DNA from: Haloferacaceae archaeon
GTDB taxonomy: Archaea > Halobacteriota > Halobacteria > Halobacteriales > Haloferacaceae
NCBI GenBank assembly: GCA_018609965.1
Contig: JAHENP010000205.1
Coordinates: 1 to 15,540, forward strand
Direction of reading: 5' to 3'
Length of the DNA: 15,540 nucleotides
Part shown: piece by piece, positions 1 to 7,364 of the stretch
Numbering within the stretch: the first letter of the stretch is position 1
How the letters are laid out: the number at the start of each line of letters is the position of its first letter
Position numbers and translations under genes: made by a program
The notes under the pieces: model-generated
What the model saw: only the letters and a program-made list of their open reading frames with translations
What the model was told of the DNA's origin: nothing
The model's database searches: none

Positions 1-978
1 CGGCGCGTTCACCGGGTTGCCGATCCGGATCGCAGTCGCGCGCGTTTCCACGTCCGGCCACCGACGGATCTCGTCGTTCCCCTCGGTGACGGCCTCGACG
101 AGCGGTGCCGCGCCGGCGGCCTGGACGCCGGTGAGTGACGGCACCTCCTCGGGCTCCATCGCACCCGCGGAGACGAGTTCTCGGAACGCCTTGTACAGTG
201 CGGAGGTGTTGCCGGCGTTCCCCACCGGCAGAACGATCCGGTCGGGGTAGCTGCCGTGGTCGGCGTAGAACCGTTCGAGAATCTCGAAGCCGATCGTCTT
301 CTGTCCCTCCAGCCGGAACGGGTTCAGTGAGTTGAGCAGGTACGCCTCGCCACGCCCGGCCAGTTCCTGAACCACATCGAGGCAGTCGTCGAAATTGCCA
401 TCCAACTCGACAATCTGCGCGTCGTGGAGACTCGCCTGCGCGATCTTCCCGGCGGCGACCTTCCCCTGTGGGAGCAACACGAGCGTCTCTAACCCGGCGC
501 GCGCGCCGTACGCCGCCAGCGCCGCGCTCGTGTTCCCGGTTGAGGCGCAGGCGAGTCGGTCGACACCAACCGCCTGCGCGACACGGACACCGACCGTCAT
601 CCCGCGGTCTTTGAACGAGCCGGTCGGGTTCATCCCCTCGTGTTTGATACGGAGGCGGTTGACGCCCGCGTCCTCCCGAATCCGCGGGACGTGGTGGAGC
701 GGCGTGGCACCCTCCGGCAGCGAGACCCCCTCGTCGAACGGGAGGGCGTCGGCGTACCGCCACACGCCGCGGTCTGTCGGACTCGCCGCGAAGTCGCTCC
801 AGTCTGGGTGCTCGTCGTACCGGACTTCGAGCAGCCCGTCGCAGTCGTCACAGGTGTACCTGATCGCGTCGAACGGCGCGAACGTCGCGCCGCAGGCGAC
901 ACAGGCCAGCCACGTCCCGTCTTCCGCCTCCGGGGGCGTCCTCGTCGTCTCTCCGTCGACGAGCGGCAGTTGGGCCAT
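1..978 (-). CDS. thrC: Threonine synthase, C-terminal part beyond the window
   Basis: PLP-dependent threonine synthase, which converts O-phosphohomoserine to threonine in the cytoplasm, the last step of threonine biosynthesis. 326 codons are present, read from ATG at 978; the frame is open to the window edge, so the C-terminus is missing. Residues 26-46 form a rubredoxin-like zinc ribbon (C26, C29, C43, C46), common at the N-terminus of archaeal and bacterial threonine synthases. NPTGSFKDRG (117-126) holds the Schiff-base lysine K123. STGNTSAALAAYGARAG is the conserved substrate-loop region, and PVGNAGNTSALYKAF resembles the glycine-rich phosphate-binding loop. The start is supported by a T-rich box (TTTTCA on the minus strand, 1006-1001) about 27 bases upstream, which implies a leaderless transcript. 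It is divergent from the ketopantoate reductase gene. Family assignment is firm; cystathionine-synthase-like fold members are excluded by the zinc ribbon plus the SFKDRG motif. Confidence 0.95.
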   Translation of the reverse strand, partial: MAQLPLVDGETTRTPPEAEDGTWLACVACGATFAPFDAIRYTCDDCDGLLEVRYDEHPDWSDFAASPTDRGVWRYADALPFDEGVSLPEGATPLHHVPRIREDAGVNRLRIKHEGMNPTGSFKDRGMTVGVRVAQAVGVDRLACASTGNTSAALAAYGARAGLETLVLLPQGKVAAGKIAQASLHDAQIVELDGNFDDCLDVVQELAGRGEAYLLNSLNPFRLEGQKTIGFEILERFYADHGSYPDRIVLPVGNAGNTSALYKAFRELVSAGAMEPEEVPSLTGVQAAGAAPLVEAVTEGNDEIRRWPDVETRATAIRIGNPVNAP

Positions 979-1000
979 ACAACCATCTCGGTACGCTCCG

Positions 1001-1006
1001 TGAAAA
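1001..1006 (-). promoter_or_regulatory. Candidate box A of thrC
   Basis: TTTTCA on the minus strand lies about 25-28 bases upstream of the ATG at 978. That is the spacing expected for a haloarchaeal TATA-like element driving a leaderless transcript. It was assigned from position and base content only. Confidence 0.4.
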
Positions 1007-1088
1007 GTCGGGCGCTCGGTGTCAGACGTGCCGGCCCCGCTTCCGACGACCGTAATCCACGTTACTGTCGACGGCCGAGTGGGTGACG

Positions 1089-2015
1089 ATGGAGATCGTC
1101 GTCTTCGGTGCCGGCGCGCTCGGGAGCCTCGTCGGCGGACTGCTCGCTCGCGAACACCCGGTCACTCTCGTCGGCCGTGACCCACACGTCACTGCCGTCC
1201 GCGAGGACGGACTCCGCGTCACGGGCGCCGTCGAGACGACCGTCCACCCGCAAGCGACGACGGACGGCACCGGACTCGACGCCGACCTCGCGGTCGTCAC
1301 GGTGAAAGCCGGCGACACGGCGACCGCCGCCGAGCAGTTGGCGACCGGAGATGTCGAGCTGGTGTGGTCGCTGACGAACGGGCTCGTCGAGGAACGACTC
1401 TGCGAATCACTCGGGGACCGGGTTCTCGCCGGCACAGCAACCTACGGGGCAGAGCTACCCGAACCCGGCGTGGTCTGTTGCACGGGAGTCGGTGAGCTCC
1501 GTGTCGGCGAACTCGCGTGGGGCGTGAACAACCACACAGACGGCGACTCGGAGCCGTCACGCCGAGCCCAGCGAACCGCGGCGGCGTGTCGTGTTGCCGG
1601 TCTGAGGGCGACAGCCGACCCGGAGATGGCGACGCGTCGCTGGCGGAAGCTTGCGGTCAACGCCGGAATCAATGCCGTCACCGCGCTCGCGCGGGTCAAG
1701 AACACCGCCCTGTTGGAGCCAATCTCTCCAGTTGCTGCACGTGCCGCTCGGGAGACAGCACGTGTCGCGCGCGCGAGCGACACCGACCTTGCCGGCGAGG
1801 CAGCTGTCGAGGCGGTCGAAACGGTGGCAGCCGCGACGGCAGACAACCAGTCGTCGATGCTTCAGGACGTACGTGCTGGCCGTCCGACAGAAGTCGACGC
1901 GATCAACGGTGCGGTCGTCCGGCGTGGCGAGGCGCTCGGCGTCGAGACTCCGACAAACCGGACGCTCACGGAACTGCTCCGGCTCTGGGCGGCGGCCAAC
2001 GCGAACACGGACTGA
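1089..2015 (+). CDS. panE: 2-dehydropantoate 2-reductase (ketopantoate reductase)
   Basis: Reduces ketopantoate to pantoate with NADPH in the coenzyme A pathway (cytosolic, 308 aa, normal family length). The N-terminal Rossmann fold starts at once with VFGAGALGS (5-13). The second strand ends in VGR (28-30), where Arg suits the NADPH 2'-phosphate. Residues matching the known catalytic set are visible: a TNG motif (96-98) and K187 in WRKLAVNAGINAVTAL, corresponding to the general-acid Lys. SSMLQDV (255-261) and the TEVDAINGAV block with E268 correspond to substrate-binding Ser and Glu positions. A GTG at 1083 is also in frame. ATG 1089 was preferred because the protein then begins directly with strand beta-1, and a weak TATA-like GTTACT (1061-1066) sits about 27 bases upstream. 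It is a single gene, divergent from thrC and followed by a long non-coding gap. The identification is strong; the exact start is less certain. Confidence 0.9.
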   Translation: MEIVVFGAGALGSLVGGLLAREHPVTLVGRDPHVTAVREDGLRVTGAVETTVHPQATTDGTGLDADLAVVTVKAGDTATAAEQLATGDVELVWSLTNGLVEERLCESLGDRVLAGTATYGAELPEPGVVCCTGVGELRVGELAWGVNNHTDGDSEPSRRAQRTAAACRVAGLRATADPEMATRRWRKLAVNAGINAVTALARVKNTALLEPISPVAARAARETARVARASDTDLAGEAAVEAVETVAAATADNQSSMLQDVRAGRPTEVDAINGAVVRRGEALGVETPTNRTLTELLRLWAAANANTD

Positions 2016-2145
2016 ACGCGCACACGTCACTACCCTCTGAACGAAAATGTTTCACACGCGCCACACCCTCTCACCCGTCGCCGAGTGGTAACTCGTAGCT
2101 GAGCACGTAGTTTAGTTACTTGTAGACAATTTTCTGACGGAAGGG

Positions 2146-2183
2146 GTTGTGACATGGCCTGTCACGGGTAGCGTGACCACAAC
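2146..2183. promoter_or_regulatory. Candidate operator: three alternating GTGAC half-sites in a larger dyad
   Basis: GTGAC (2149-2153), GTCAC (2161-2165) and GTGAC (2173-2177) recur exactly 12 bases apart in alternating orientation. The first pair extends to a perfect dyad, GTGACA-N5-TGTCAC. An outer inverted repeat, GTTGTG (2146-2151) with CACAAC (2178-2183), encloses the set. It ends right before the TATA-like box, the usual place for an archaeal activator site. The repeats are visible in the sequence; regulatory function is inferred. Confidence 0.45.
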
Positions 2184-2192
2184 TTACATATA
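2184..2192 (+). promoter_or_regulatory. TATA-like box A of the protease gene
   Basis: TTACATATA in an otherwise GC-rich genome. A start site about 25-27 bases downstream falls near 2211-2217, giving a short leader of roughly 25 bases before the ATG at 2240. The leader contains AAGGA (2230-2234), a modest Shine-Dalgarno-like stretch five bases before the start. Confidence 0.5.
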
Positions 2193-2239
2193 CCAAACGG
2201 TCTATAGGGGAATTGCAGACTGAAGTGCCAAGGATAACG

Positions 2240-5200
2240 ATGAACTTGCGAAAAAAAGCTATCACACTGCTCTTGACCGTGTCGATGGTGCTCGCCCCCG
2301 GCGCTGGGGCGGTCGCCGCGGCACCCGGAGCACTGACAGACGACGCATCGACGACAGACGACGTAACGTTCGAACAGGGGGTCGTCGACCCGGCCGGTGA
2401 GGTGACGTTCACCGACAAGGGTGAGATCGATCCGGCTCTCACGAAGACTGACGGAACAACGACCGCGGTCGTGCGCCTCGACAGTGCCGACCAGTCACAG
2501 ATTGCACAGCTCGACCGTGAGGCGAGCGTCGACACGCTCAAGTCTCACGCCGCCGAGTCGCAGCGGAGTCTCCTCCGGTTTGCCAGTCAGCGTGACGGGA
2601 TCGAGGTGAAACAACGGTTCTGGATCGTCAACGCCGTCGTGGTCGAGATCGACACCAACGAGGTCCAGCTCCAGACTGTGAGCCGAATCCAGGGTGTCGA
2701 CCGGATTCACCAGAACTTCGAAGTGAACGTTCCGGAGCCGAAACAACAACGCCTCTCCGACGAGGCGGTCGACACTGACAACGGTGTCAACACAACCTAC
2801 GGGCTCGACCAGATCAACGCGCCCGAGGTGTGGTCCGAGTTCAACACCAAGGGTGAGGGCGTCGACGTCGCCGTCCTCGACACGGGTGTTGACCCGGACC
2901 ACCCGGACATCGACATCCAGGACGACCACTTCGTTCAGGTCGACTCTGAGGGGAACGTGGACAACGTGGCACCGTTCGACGACGAGGGGCACGGGACCCA
3001 CGTCTCCGGGACGGTCGCTGGCGGGAACGCGTCCGGTGAGTACATCGGTGTCGCACCCGGCGCGACGCTGTGGCACGGGAAGGTGCTCGGCAGCGACGGC
3101 GGCGGCACGTTCACCCAGATCGCCGGCGGAATGGAGTGGGCCGCGAGCCAGTCCGAGATCGACGTGGTGTCGATGAGCCTCGGCGCGAGCGGTTACTTCC
3201 CCGAACTGATCGAGCCGGTGCAGAACCTCGAAGCAGCCGGAAAGATCGTCGTCAGCTCCTCGGGCAACAGCGGCGCGGGAAGCTCCGGGACGCCCGGCAA
3301 CATCTACGAAGTGATGGCGATCGGTGCCAGCAACGAGGCTGGCGACATTGCGTCCTTCTCCAGCGGTGAGACGGTCGACACGAGCAGCGCGTGGGGCAGC
3401 GACGCGCCGTCCGACTGGCCCGACGAGTACACCGTCCCCGACTACGCCGCGCCCGGTGCAGACGTGAAGTCTGCACAGAACGGCGGCGGCTACACGGAGC
3501 TGTCCGGTACGTCGATGGCGGCTCCGCACTTCGCAGGTGCGATGGCGCTGATGCTCGCGGCCGGTGGTGAGAGCCTGGACAAGTCGACGATCCAGGAAGC
3601 ACTGACCGACACGGCGACCGCGCCGCCGAACGCGGACCCGACCCGGTACGGTGACGGGATCATCGACGTGCAGGCCGCAGCACAGCAGGTCTCGCTGAGC
3701 CAGTCGATCTCCGGTGTCGTCACGGACACGAACGGGAACCCCGTTCCGGAGGCGACGGTGACGACGAGCCAAGGCTTCGAGACGGTCACGGACAAGACCG
3801 GCGGCTACACCGTGCTCGCAGAGCCCGGTGAGGTGCAGGTGAACGTCTCCGGGTTCGGCGTCGAGTCGGTCTCCGAGACGGTGCAGGTCACCGAAAACGA
3901 GACGGCGACGCTGAACGTCACGGCCACGCCGACGGTCGACGTGGTGCCGCTGACGCCCCAGCCCGAGTCCGTTGAGGGTGGCGCAGAGGTGAGCGTCACT
4001 GTCGATGTCGCGAACGTCGAGTCGTACTCCGCCGAGCTGGCGGACGGCTTCGACCAGTCGAACGCGACCCTGTACGTCGACGGCACCGAGGTGCCGTTCG
4101 GCACGACCATCGAGTTCGACCAGGCGGTCGACGGCCCGGTGACGGTGACCGTCGAGACGGCCAACGGCTCCAGCGGGGAGTTGAGCGTGGTCCACACGTT
4201 CGGTGGTCTCGGTGAGAGCCTCGAAGTGACGACCGGCCCGACCAGTGTGTTCGCTGACCTGCAGACTGTCGGTGTCGTCGACGACAACAACGAGTACGGC
4301 AGCGACATCGCGGCCACACTCGCCGAGCAGCTTCCGGCGGGCTACGAGATCGATGTCGTGGACAGTGAGACGGCAATCGACTCTGTGAGCACGTACGACG
4401 CGTACGTGGTCCAGAACATCGAGGACGCCAACGCGGAGGCGTTCGCCGACGCGACCAGCGGCTACGAGGCCGGTGCGGTGTACCTCGATCAGTACGGTAC
4501 CGGTTCGAACGGGATCGAAGCACGCTCGGCCGCCATCGGCGACCCAGCCGAGACCAACCAGGAGTTCAGCGGTGACAACCCGTACCTGGTGAACTACCCG
4601 GCCGACCACCCGTTGTTCGAGGATGTCGCGAGCGGTGGGCCGATCCAGCTCCACGCAGCGAGCTTCGCCGACCGGACCACGTTCAGCGACACGGACGCGG
4701 CCGTGCTCGGTGAGGTTGCCTCCGGTGCGGACGGCGCAGCCGAAGGGAGCGGACTCGCAGTCGACGAGGAGCGCTGGGACATCCTGGCCGCCTCGCTGGG
4801 GTACACCTCCTTCGTCGGACAGGGCGACTACACGACCGAGGCAGACGTGCTCCTCGGGAACGCAGTCGAGACCGCGGCGAACCCGCCGGGCCCAGCCGGG
4901 ACGATCTCGGTGACGAACGAGACGATCGCGCCCAGCGAAAACACCACCGTCTCTCTCCAGACGACCGCCGACAGTGTCTCTGGGTACGAGGTGACGGTGA
5001 CGTTCGATCCGCAGAAGCTCCAGGTCACTGACGTGTCCGGTGTCGACATGGCCGACCCGGTCGTCAACCTGGACAACGAGGCCGGTGAACTCGTGCTCAC
5101 GCAGGCACAGGCCTCGCCGGTCGACGGCGCCGAGTTCGCCCGGATCGACTTCGACACGACTGCCATGGAGAAAGGTGAGTCGGCGACAATCGACGTGGTC

Positions 5201-5554
5201 GGCCCCGCCTCCGACGTGTACGACACGAACGGTTCGGCGTACATCTCGGAGGCCGAGCCGGGTGAAGTCGACGTGCTCCAGGCGGAGCTCGGTGACGTCA
5301 ACGCCGACGGCGAGGTCACCGCTGGTGACGCGGTCATCGTCCAGCGGTACATCGCCGGGCTGCCGACAGACACGCCCGACAGTCAGGTCGCCACGCTGGC
5401 CGACCTGAACGAGGACGGTGCCGTCACGTCCGCAGACGTGACCGCCATCCTCCAGCTGGTCGCCAACAACAACGAGAGTGACGACCAGCAGTCGAGCGTC
5501 GAGCAGGAGACGACTCGGTCCGTCGACGGACAGACCGCAGTCGTCGCCGACTGA
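2240..5554 (+). CDS. Secreted subtilisin-like (S8) protease with cohesin and dockerin modules
   Basis: A secreted serine endopeptidase of 1104 aa from ATG 2240. An in-frame ATG at 2213 adds nine residues before a clear signal peptide (1-28, RKK then a hydrophobic core, AAA-P) and was rejected. Domains in order: an I9-like propeptide (about 75-165); the S8 catalytic domain (about 188-490) with D214 (LDTGVD), H251 (HGTHVSG), oxyanion N343 (SSGNSG) and S425 (GTSMAAPH); a carboxypeptidase-regulatory-like beta domain (about 499-570); an Ig-like region (about 573-655); a Rossmann-like glutamine-amidotransferase-fold region without Cys (about 668-880); a cohesin (about 886-1014); and a dockerin (1018-1076). 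The dockerin has two calcium-loop repeats, DVNADG...D (D1019, N1021, D1023, D1030) and DLNEDG...D (D1055, N1057, D1059, D1066). I see no cysteine and no C-terminal membrane anchor or sorting motif. Signal type is Sec-like (R-K, not R-R), unlike many halolysins. The next gene encodes an anchored cohesin. The catalytic assignment is firm; the docking role is inferred. Confidence 0.93.
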   Translation: MNLRKKAITLLLTVSMVLAPGAGAVAAAPGALTDDASTTDDVTFEQGVVDPAGEVTFTDKGEIDPALTKTDGTTTAVVRLDSADQSQIAQLDREASVDTLKSHAAESQRSLLRFASQRDGIEVKQRFWIVNAVVVEIDTNEVQLQTVSRIQGVDRIHQNFEVNVPEPKQQRLSDEAVDTDNGVNTTYGLDQINAPEVWSEFNTKGEGVDVAVLDTGVDPDHPDIDIQDDHFVQVDSEGNVDNVAPFDDEGHGTHVSGTVAGGNASGEYIGVAPGATLWHGKVLGSDGGGTFTQIAGGMEWAASQSEIDVVSMSLGASGYFPELIEPVQNLEAAGKIVVSSSGNSGAGSSGTPGNIYEVMAIGASNEAGDIASFSSGETVDTSSAWGSDAPSDWPDEYTVPDYAAPGADVKSAQNGGGYTELSGTSMAAPHFAGAMALMLAAGGESLDKSTIQEALTDTATAPPNADPTRYGDGIIDVQAAAQQVSLSQSISGVVTDTNGNPVPEATVTTSQGFETVTDKTGGYTVLAEPGEVQVNVSGFGVESVSETVQVTENETATLNVTATPTVDVVPLTPQPESVEGGAEVSVTVDVANVESYSAELADGFDQSNATLYVDGTEVPFGTTIEFDQAVDGPVTVTVETANGSSGELSVVHTFGGLGESLEVTTGPTSVFADLQTVGVVDDNNEYGSDIAATLAEQLPAGYEIDVVDSETAIDSVSTYDAYVVQNIEDANAEAFADATSGYEAGAVYLDQYGTGSNGIEARSAAIGDPAETNQEFSGDNPYLVNYPADHPLFEDVASGGPIQLHAASFADRTTFSDTDAAVLGEVASGADGAAEGSGLAVDEERWDILAASLGYTSFVGQGDYTTEADVLLGNAVETAANPPGPAGTISVTNETIAPSENTTVSLQTTADSVSGYEVTVTFDPQKLQVTDVSGVDMADPVVNLDNEAGELVLTQAQASPVDGAEFARIDFDTTAMEKGESATIDVVGPASDVYDTNGSAYISEAEPGEVDVLQAELGDVNADGEVTAGDAVIVQRYIAGLPTDTPDSQVATLADLNEDGAVTSADVTAILQLVANNNESDDQQSSVEQETTRSVDGQTAVVAD

Positions 5555-5597
5555 CCGCGCTGGCTGGGGACCGTCCTCGCCGGCAGCGACAACGACG

Positions 5598-5606
5598 TTT
5601 TTTTCT
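5598..5606 (+). terminator. T-tract terminator after the protease gene
   Basis: Seven consecutive T followed by CT lie 43 bases past the protease stop, the form of archaeal intrinsic terminators. It sits only 28 bases before the ATG of the cohesin gene, so it could end or attenuate readthrough. The same T-rich stretch is also about where a box A for a leaderless cohesin transcript would lie. Confidence 0.5.
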
Positions 5607-5633
5607 TCGCTGATCTGTAACCTCCGCGCTGGG

Positions 5634-6389
5634 ATGAACAAAATCACTGCCGCCGTCCTCGCGGGGTGTCTGCTCGCGGCTGGCGCGCTCGCGGCCACGA
5701 GCACAGTCGCGGCTGCCGGTGTGACACAACAGGACCAACAGAACGGGACGATCACCATCGCGACGGAACAGACGGACGAGACGCTCGTCGTCACGCTGTC
5801 TTCGTCCGGCGAACTGGCCGGCTACCAGGCGAACCTCACCTACGATCCGGACGTGGTGCGGTTCCGCGAGGCGACTGGGCTCGACTTCGCCGACCCGGTG
5901 GTGAACAACCGGACTGCCGGCTGGGTGTTCCTCACGCAGGCGGCCGTAGACAGCACCCAGGACCCGGATCTGGTGCGTGTTACGTTCGATGTTGTCGGCA
6001 ACGGTGATCCGGCCATCGGGTTCAACAACTCGAACACGCTGCTCAACAACGCCGACGCCGAGGTCGTCGACCCGGGCTACGAGACCAGCGCGGTCGAACA
6101 GGTGACCGTGACCACTCCTACGCCGACGGTGACACCGACGCCCACCGACTCGCCAACGGTGTCCGGGGACGACACGACCGAGTCACCGACTGTGACCGAC
6201 GCCACCAGTTCGACCACGACGGCGACGACGGTGACGACCTCCTCTGGACCGGACGACAGCGCCACCACGACGGAGACGCCCGACGGTGACGACGGGTTGT
6301 TGTCGAATCAGTTCCTCCTCGGTGTCGGCGCGGCTGTCGGGGTTGTGGTGCTCCTCGGGGTCGGTGTCCTTCTCGGTCGGCGGCTCTGA
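5634..6389 (+). CDS. Membrane-anchored single-cohesin surface protein
   Basis: A 251-aa protein from ATG 5634. In-frame codons upstream were ignored because the N-terminus here is a textbook signal peptide (1-28, MNK then a long hydrophobic core ending AAA). Residues 37-160 are a cohesin-type beta-sandwich. They match the protease cohesin at the GY.......YDP strand, the block ADPVVN (86-91) and the LTQA strand (100-103). Residues 160-220 are a Thr/Ser/Pro/Asp-rich stalk with TPTPTV repeats, suited to O-glycosylation. Residues 226-248 form a Gly/Val/Leu membrane span ending in RRL at the C-terminus, so the cohesin would face outward. It likely serves as a cell-surface receptor for dockerin proteins, first of all the protease encoded 79 bases upstream on the same strand. 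An LAGC string at 9-12 resembles a lipobox but lies too early in the signal peptide to be a convincing lipidation site. Its dockerin partner is inferred. Confidence 0.85.
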   Translation: MNKITAAVLAGCLLAAGALAATSTVAAAGVTQQDQQNGTITIATEQTDETLVVTLSSSGELAGYQANLTYDPDVVRFREATGLDFADPVVNNRTAGWVFLTQAAVDSTQDPDLVRVTFDVVGNGDPAIGFNNSNTLLNNADAEVVDPGYETSAVEQVTVTTPTPTVTPTPTDSPTVSGDDTTESPTVTDATSSTTTATTVTTSSGPDDSATTTETPDGDDGLLSNQFLLGVGAAVGVVVLLGVGVLLGRRL

Positions 6390-6404
6390 CCCACCACGGT
6401 TCGA

Positions 6405-6418
6405 CCGGCTTCAGCCGG
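6405..6418. terminator. Possible shared terminator hairpin between convergent genes
   Basis: CCGGCT-TC-AGCCGG is a perfect six-base inverted repeat located 16 bases after the cohesin gene stop and 17 bases before the convergent DUF4097 gene stop. It could act for both strands. No T-tract follows, so this is a weak call. Confidence 0.35.
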
Positions 6419-6434
6419 CTACTCTCTCGTGTTC

Positions 6435-7364
6435 TCACTCCTCGACAGTGATCGAGCCGACGTGTGTCGACACCGACAGCGCCGGCCCGCCCTCGCCGAA
6501 CGTTCCCTCGACGCGAACCGTGCTGAGTCCGTGCGCGCTCCCCAGTGCCGGGGCGGTCACAGAGCCGACGCTCGTCGACGCCGTCACAGACGCGTTCAGT
6601 CCCGGGCCGGGGCGGAGCCGCACGGCTCCCGTCGCGCTCTCGACGGTCGTCGCTCCACGGACGGCGGGCACGTCGGCGTCGATTCGCCCCGCAGTCGTCG
6701 CGAGGTCGTCGATCCCAACCGGGTCACGGACAGTGATCCCGCCGGTCGTCGCCCGGGCGGCCACGTAGCCGTCGACCGACTCCGCAGAGAGGTGGCCGTT
6801 CGTCGACGAGAGCTGTACGTCGCCGTCGACGCCGCGGACGGTCACGTCCCCGTTCGTCGTCTCTGCGTGCAACGCTCCTGCCGTCTCGATCACCTCACAG
6901 CCGCCGTTGGTCGCCTCGACACGGTGGAGAGTAACGCCGTGGGCCGTGCACTCCCCGTTGGTCGTCGCGGCGTGTTCGATGTCGAGGTCTGCGGGCACGG
7001 TCACGTCGAGGTCGACCCGAACACTCCCGTCCGTCTCCCCGTCGTGTTCGACGCGGACGGCCAACGGCTCCCCGTCGCCGCCCTCAGCGACGAGCTGGGC
7101 GTTCGCCAACGCACTCTGGCTGGTCGCGCTGGTCTCTGCGACGACCTGAACAGAGTCGGTGTCGTGTGCCTTCTCGGGGTCGTCTGCGCCGTTTGCGCCG
7201 TGTGTCCCGTCGGCGTCGCGTCTGCCGTTGCCGTTCCCGTGTGTGTCGAGTGTCAGGTCTCCGTTGACCGTCTCGACGGTCAGCGCCGTCGGTCGGTCGA
7301 ACACTCGCGTCTCCGTCTGGTGAACGTCGTGTGTGCCGGCCGAGGACAGAATCTCCTGTAACAC
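6435..7364 (-). CDS. DUF4097-family beta-repeat protein
   Basis: A protein of about 309 aa of the DUF4097/putative adhesin type, which folds as a stack of short beta strands. The N-terminal pattern QTETRVFDRPTALTVETVNG is typical of haloarchaeal members. The body repeats the motif (T/S/A)TNG about every 19-25 residues (TTNGEC, ATNGGC, TTNGDV, STNGHL, then TTGGI). The molecular role is unknown in the family. There is no ATG near the N-terminus. GTG at 7364 was chosen because a TATA-like TTCATACTC (7394-7386) lies about 27 bases upstream, consistent with a leaderless mRNA. A second GTG nearer the conserved region (before FDRPTAL) is possible. No signal peptide is evident from either start, so it may be cytoplasmic despite the adhesin label. 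It is downstream of and on the same strand as the DUF2270 gene, with a 100-base gap. Confidence 0.75.
   Translation of the reverse strand: MLQEILSSAGTHDVHQTETRVFDRPTALTVETVNGDLTLDTHGNGNGRRDADGTHGANGADDPEKAHDTDSVQVVAETSATSQSALANAQLVAEGGDGEPLAVRVEHDGETDGSVRVDLDVTVPADLDIEHAATTNGECTAHGVTLHRVEATNGGCEVIETAGALHAETTNGDVTVRGVDGDVQLSSTNGHLSAESVDGYVAARATTGGITVRDPVGIDDLATTAGRIDADVPAVRGATTVESATGAVRLRPGPGLNASVTASTSVGSVTAPALGSAHGLSTVRVEGTFGEGGPALSVSTHVGSITVEE

Larger units (their letters stand above)
2016..2239. other. Intergenic region upstream of the protease
   Basis: This stretch of 224 bases has no credible gene. It holds AT-richer DNA than its surroundings (about 2105-2135), a set of GTGAC/GTCAC half-sites (2149-2177), a TATA-like box (2184-2192) and a purine-rich stretch before the protease ATG. 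No clear terminator hairpin was seen after the ketopantoate reductase gene. Confidence 0.6.

Noticed and set aside
5667..5669. Lipobox LAGC in the small cohesin protein
   Set aside because: The Cys is at residue 12, after a hydrophobic stretch too short for a signal peptide, and the hydrophobic segment continues beyond it to an ordinary AAA cleavage region; the C-terminal membrane span is the more credible anchor.
2495..5794. 1099-codon open frame on the minus strand opposite the protease
   Set aside because: It is a shadow of the protease: high GC at third positions suppresses stops on the opposite strand. Its product is Arg/Val/Leu-rich with no family features, while the plus-strand frame has full catalytic and domain motifs.
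6429..7361. 310-codon plus-strand frame opposite the DUF4097 gene
   Set aside because: No family features; the minus strand has the regular TNG repeat and conserved N-terminal motif.
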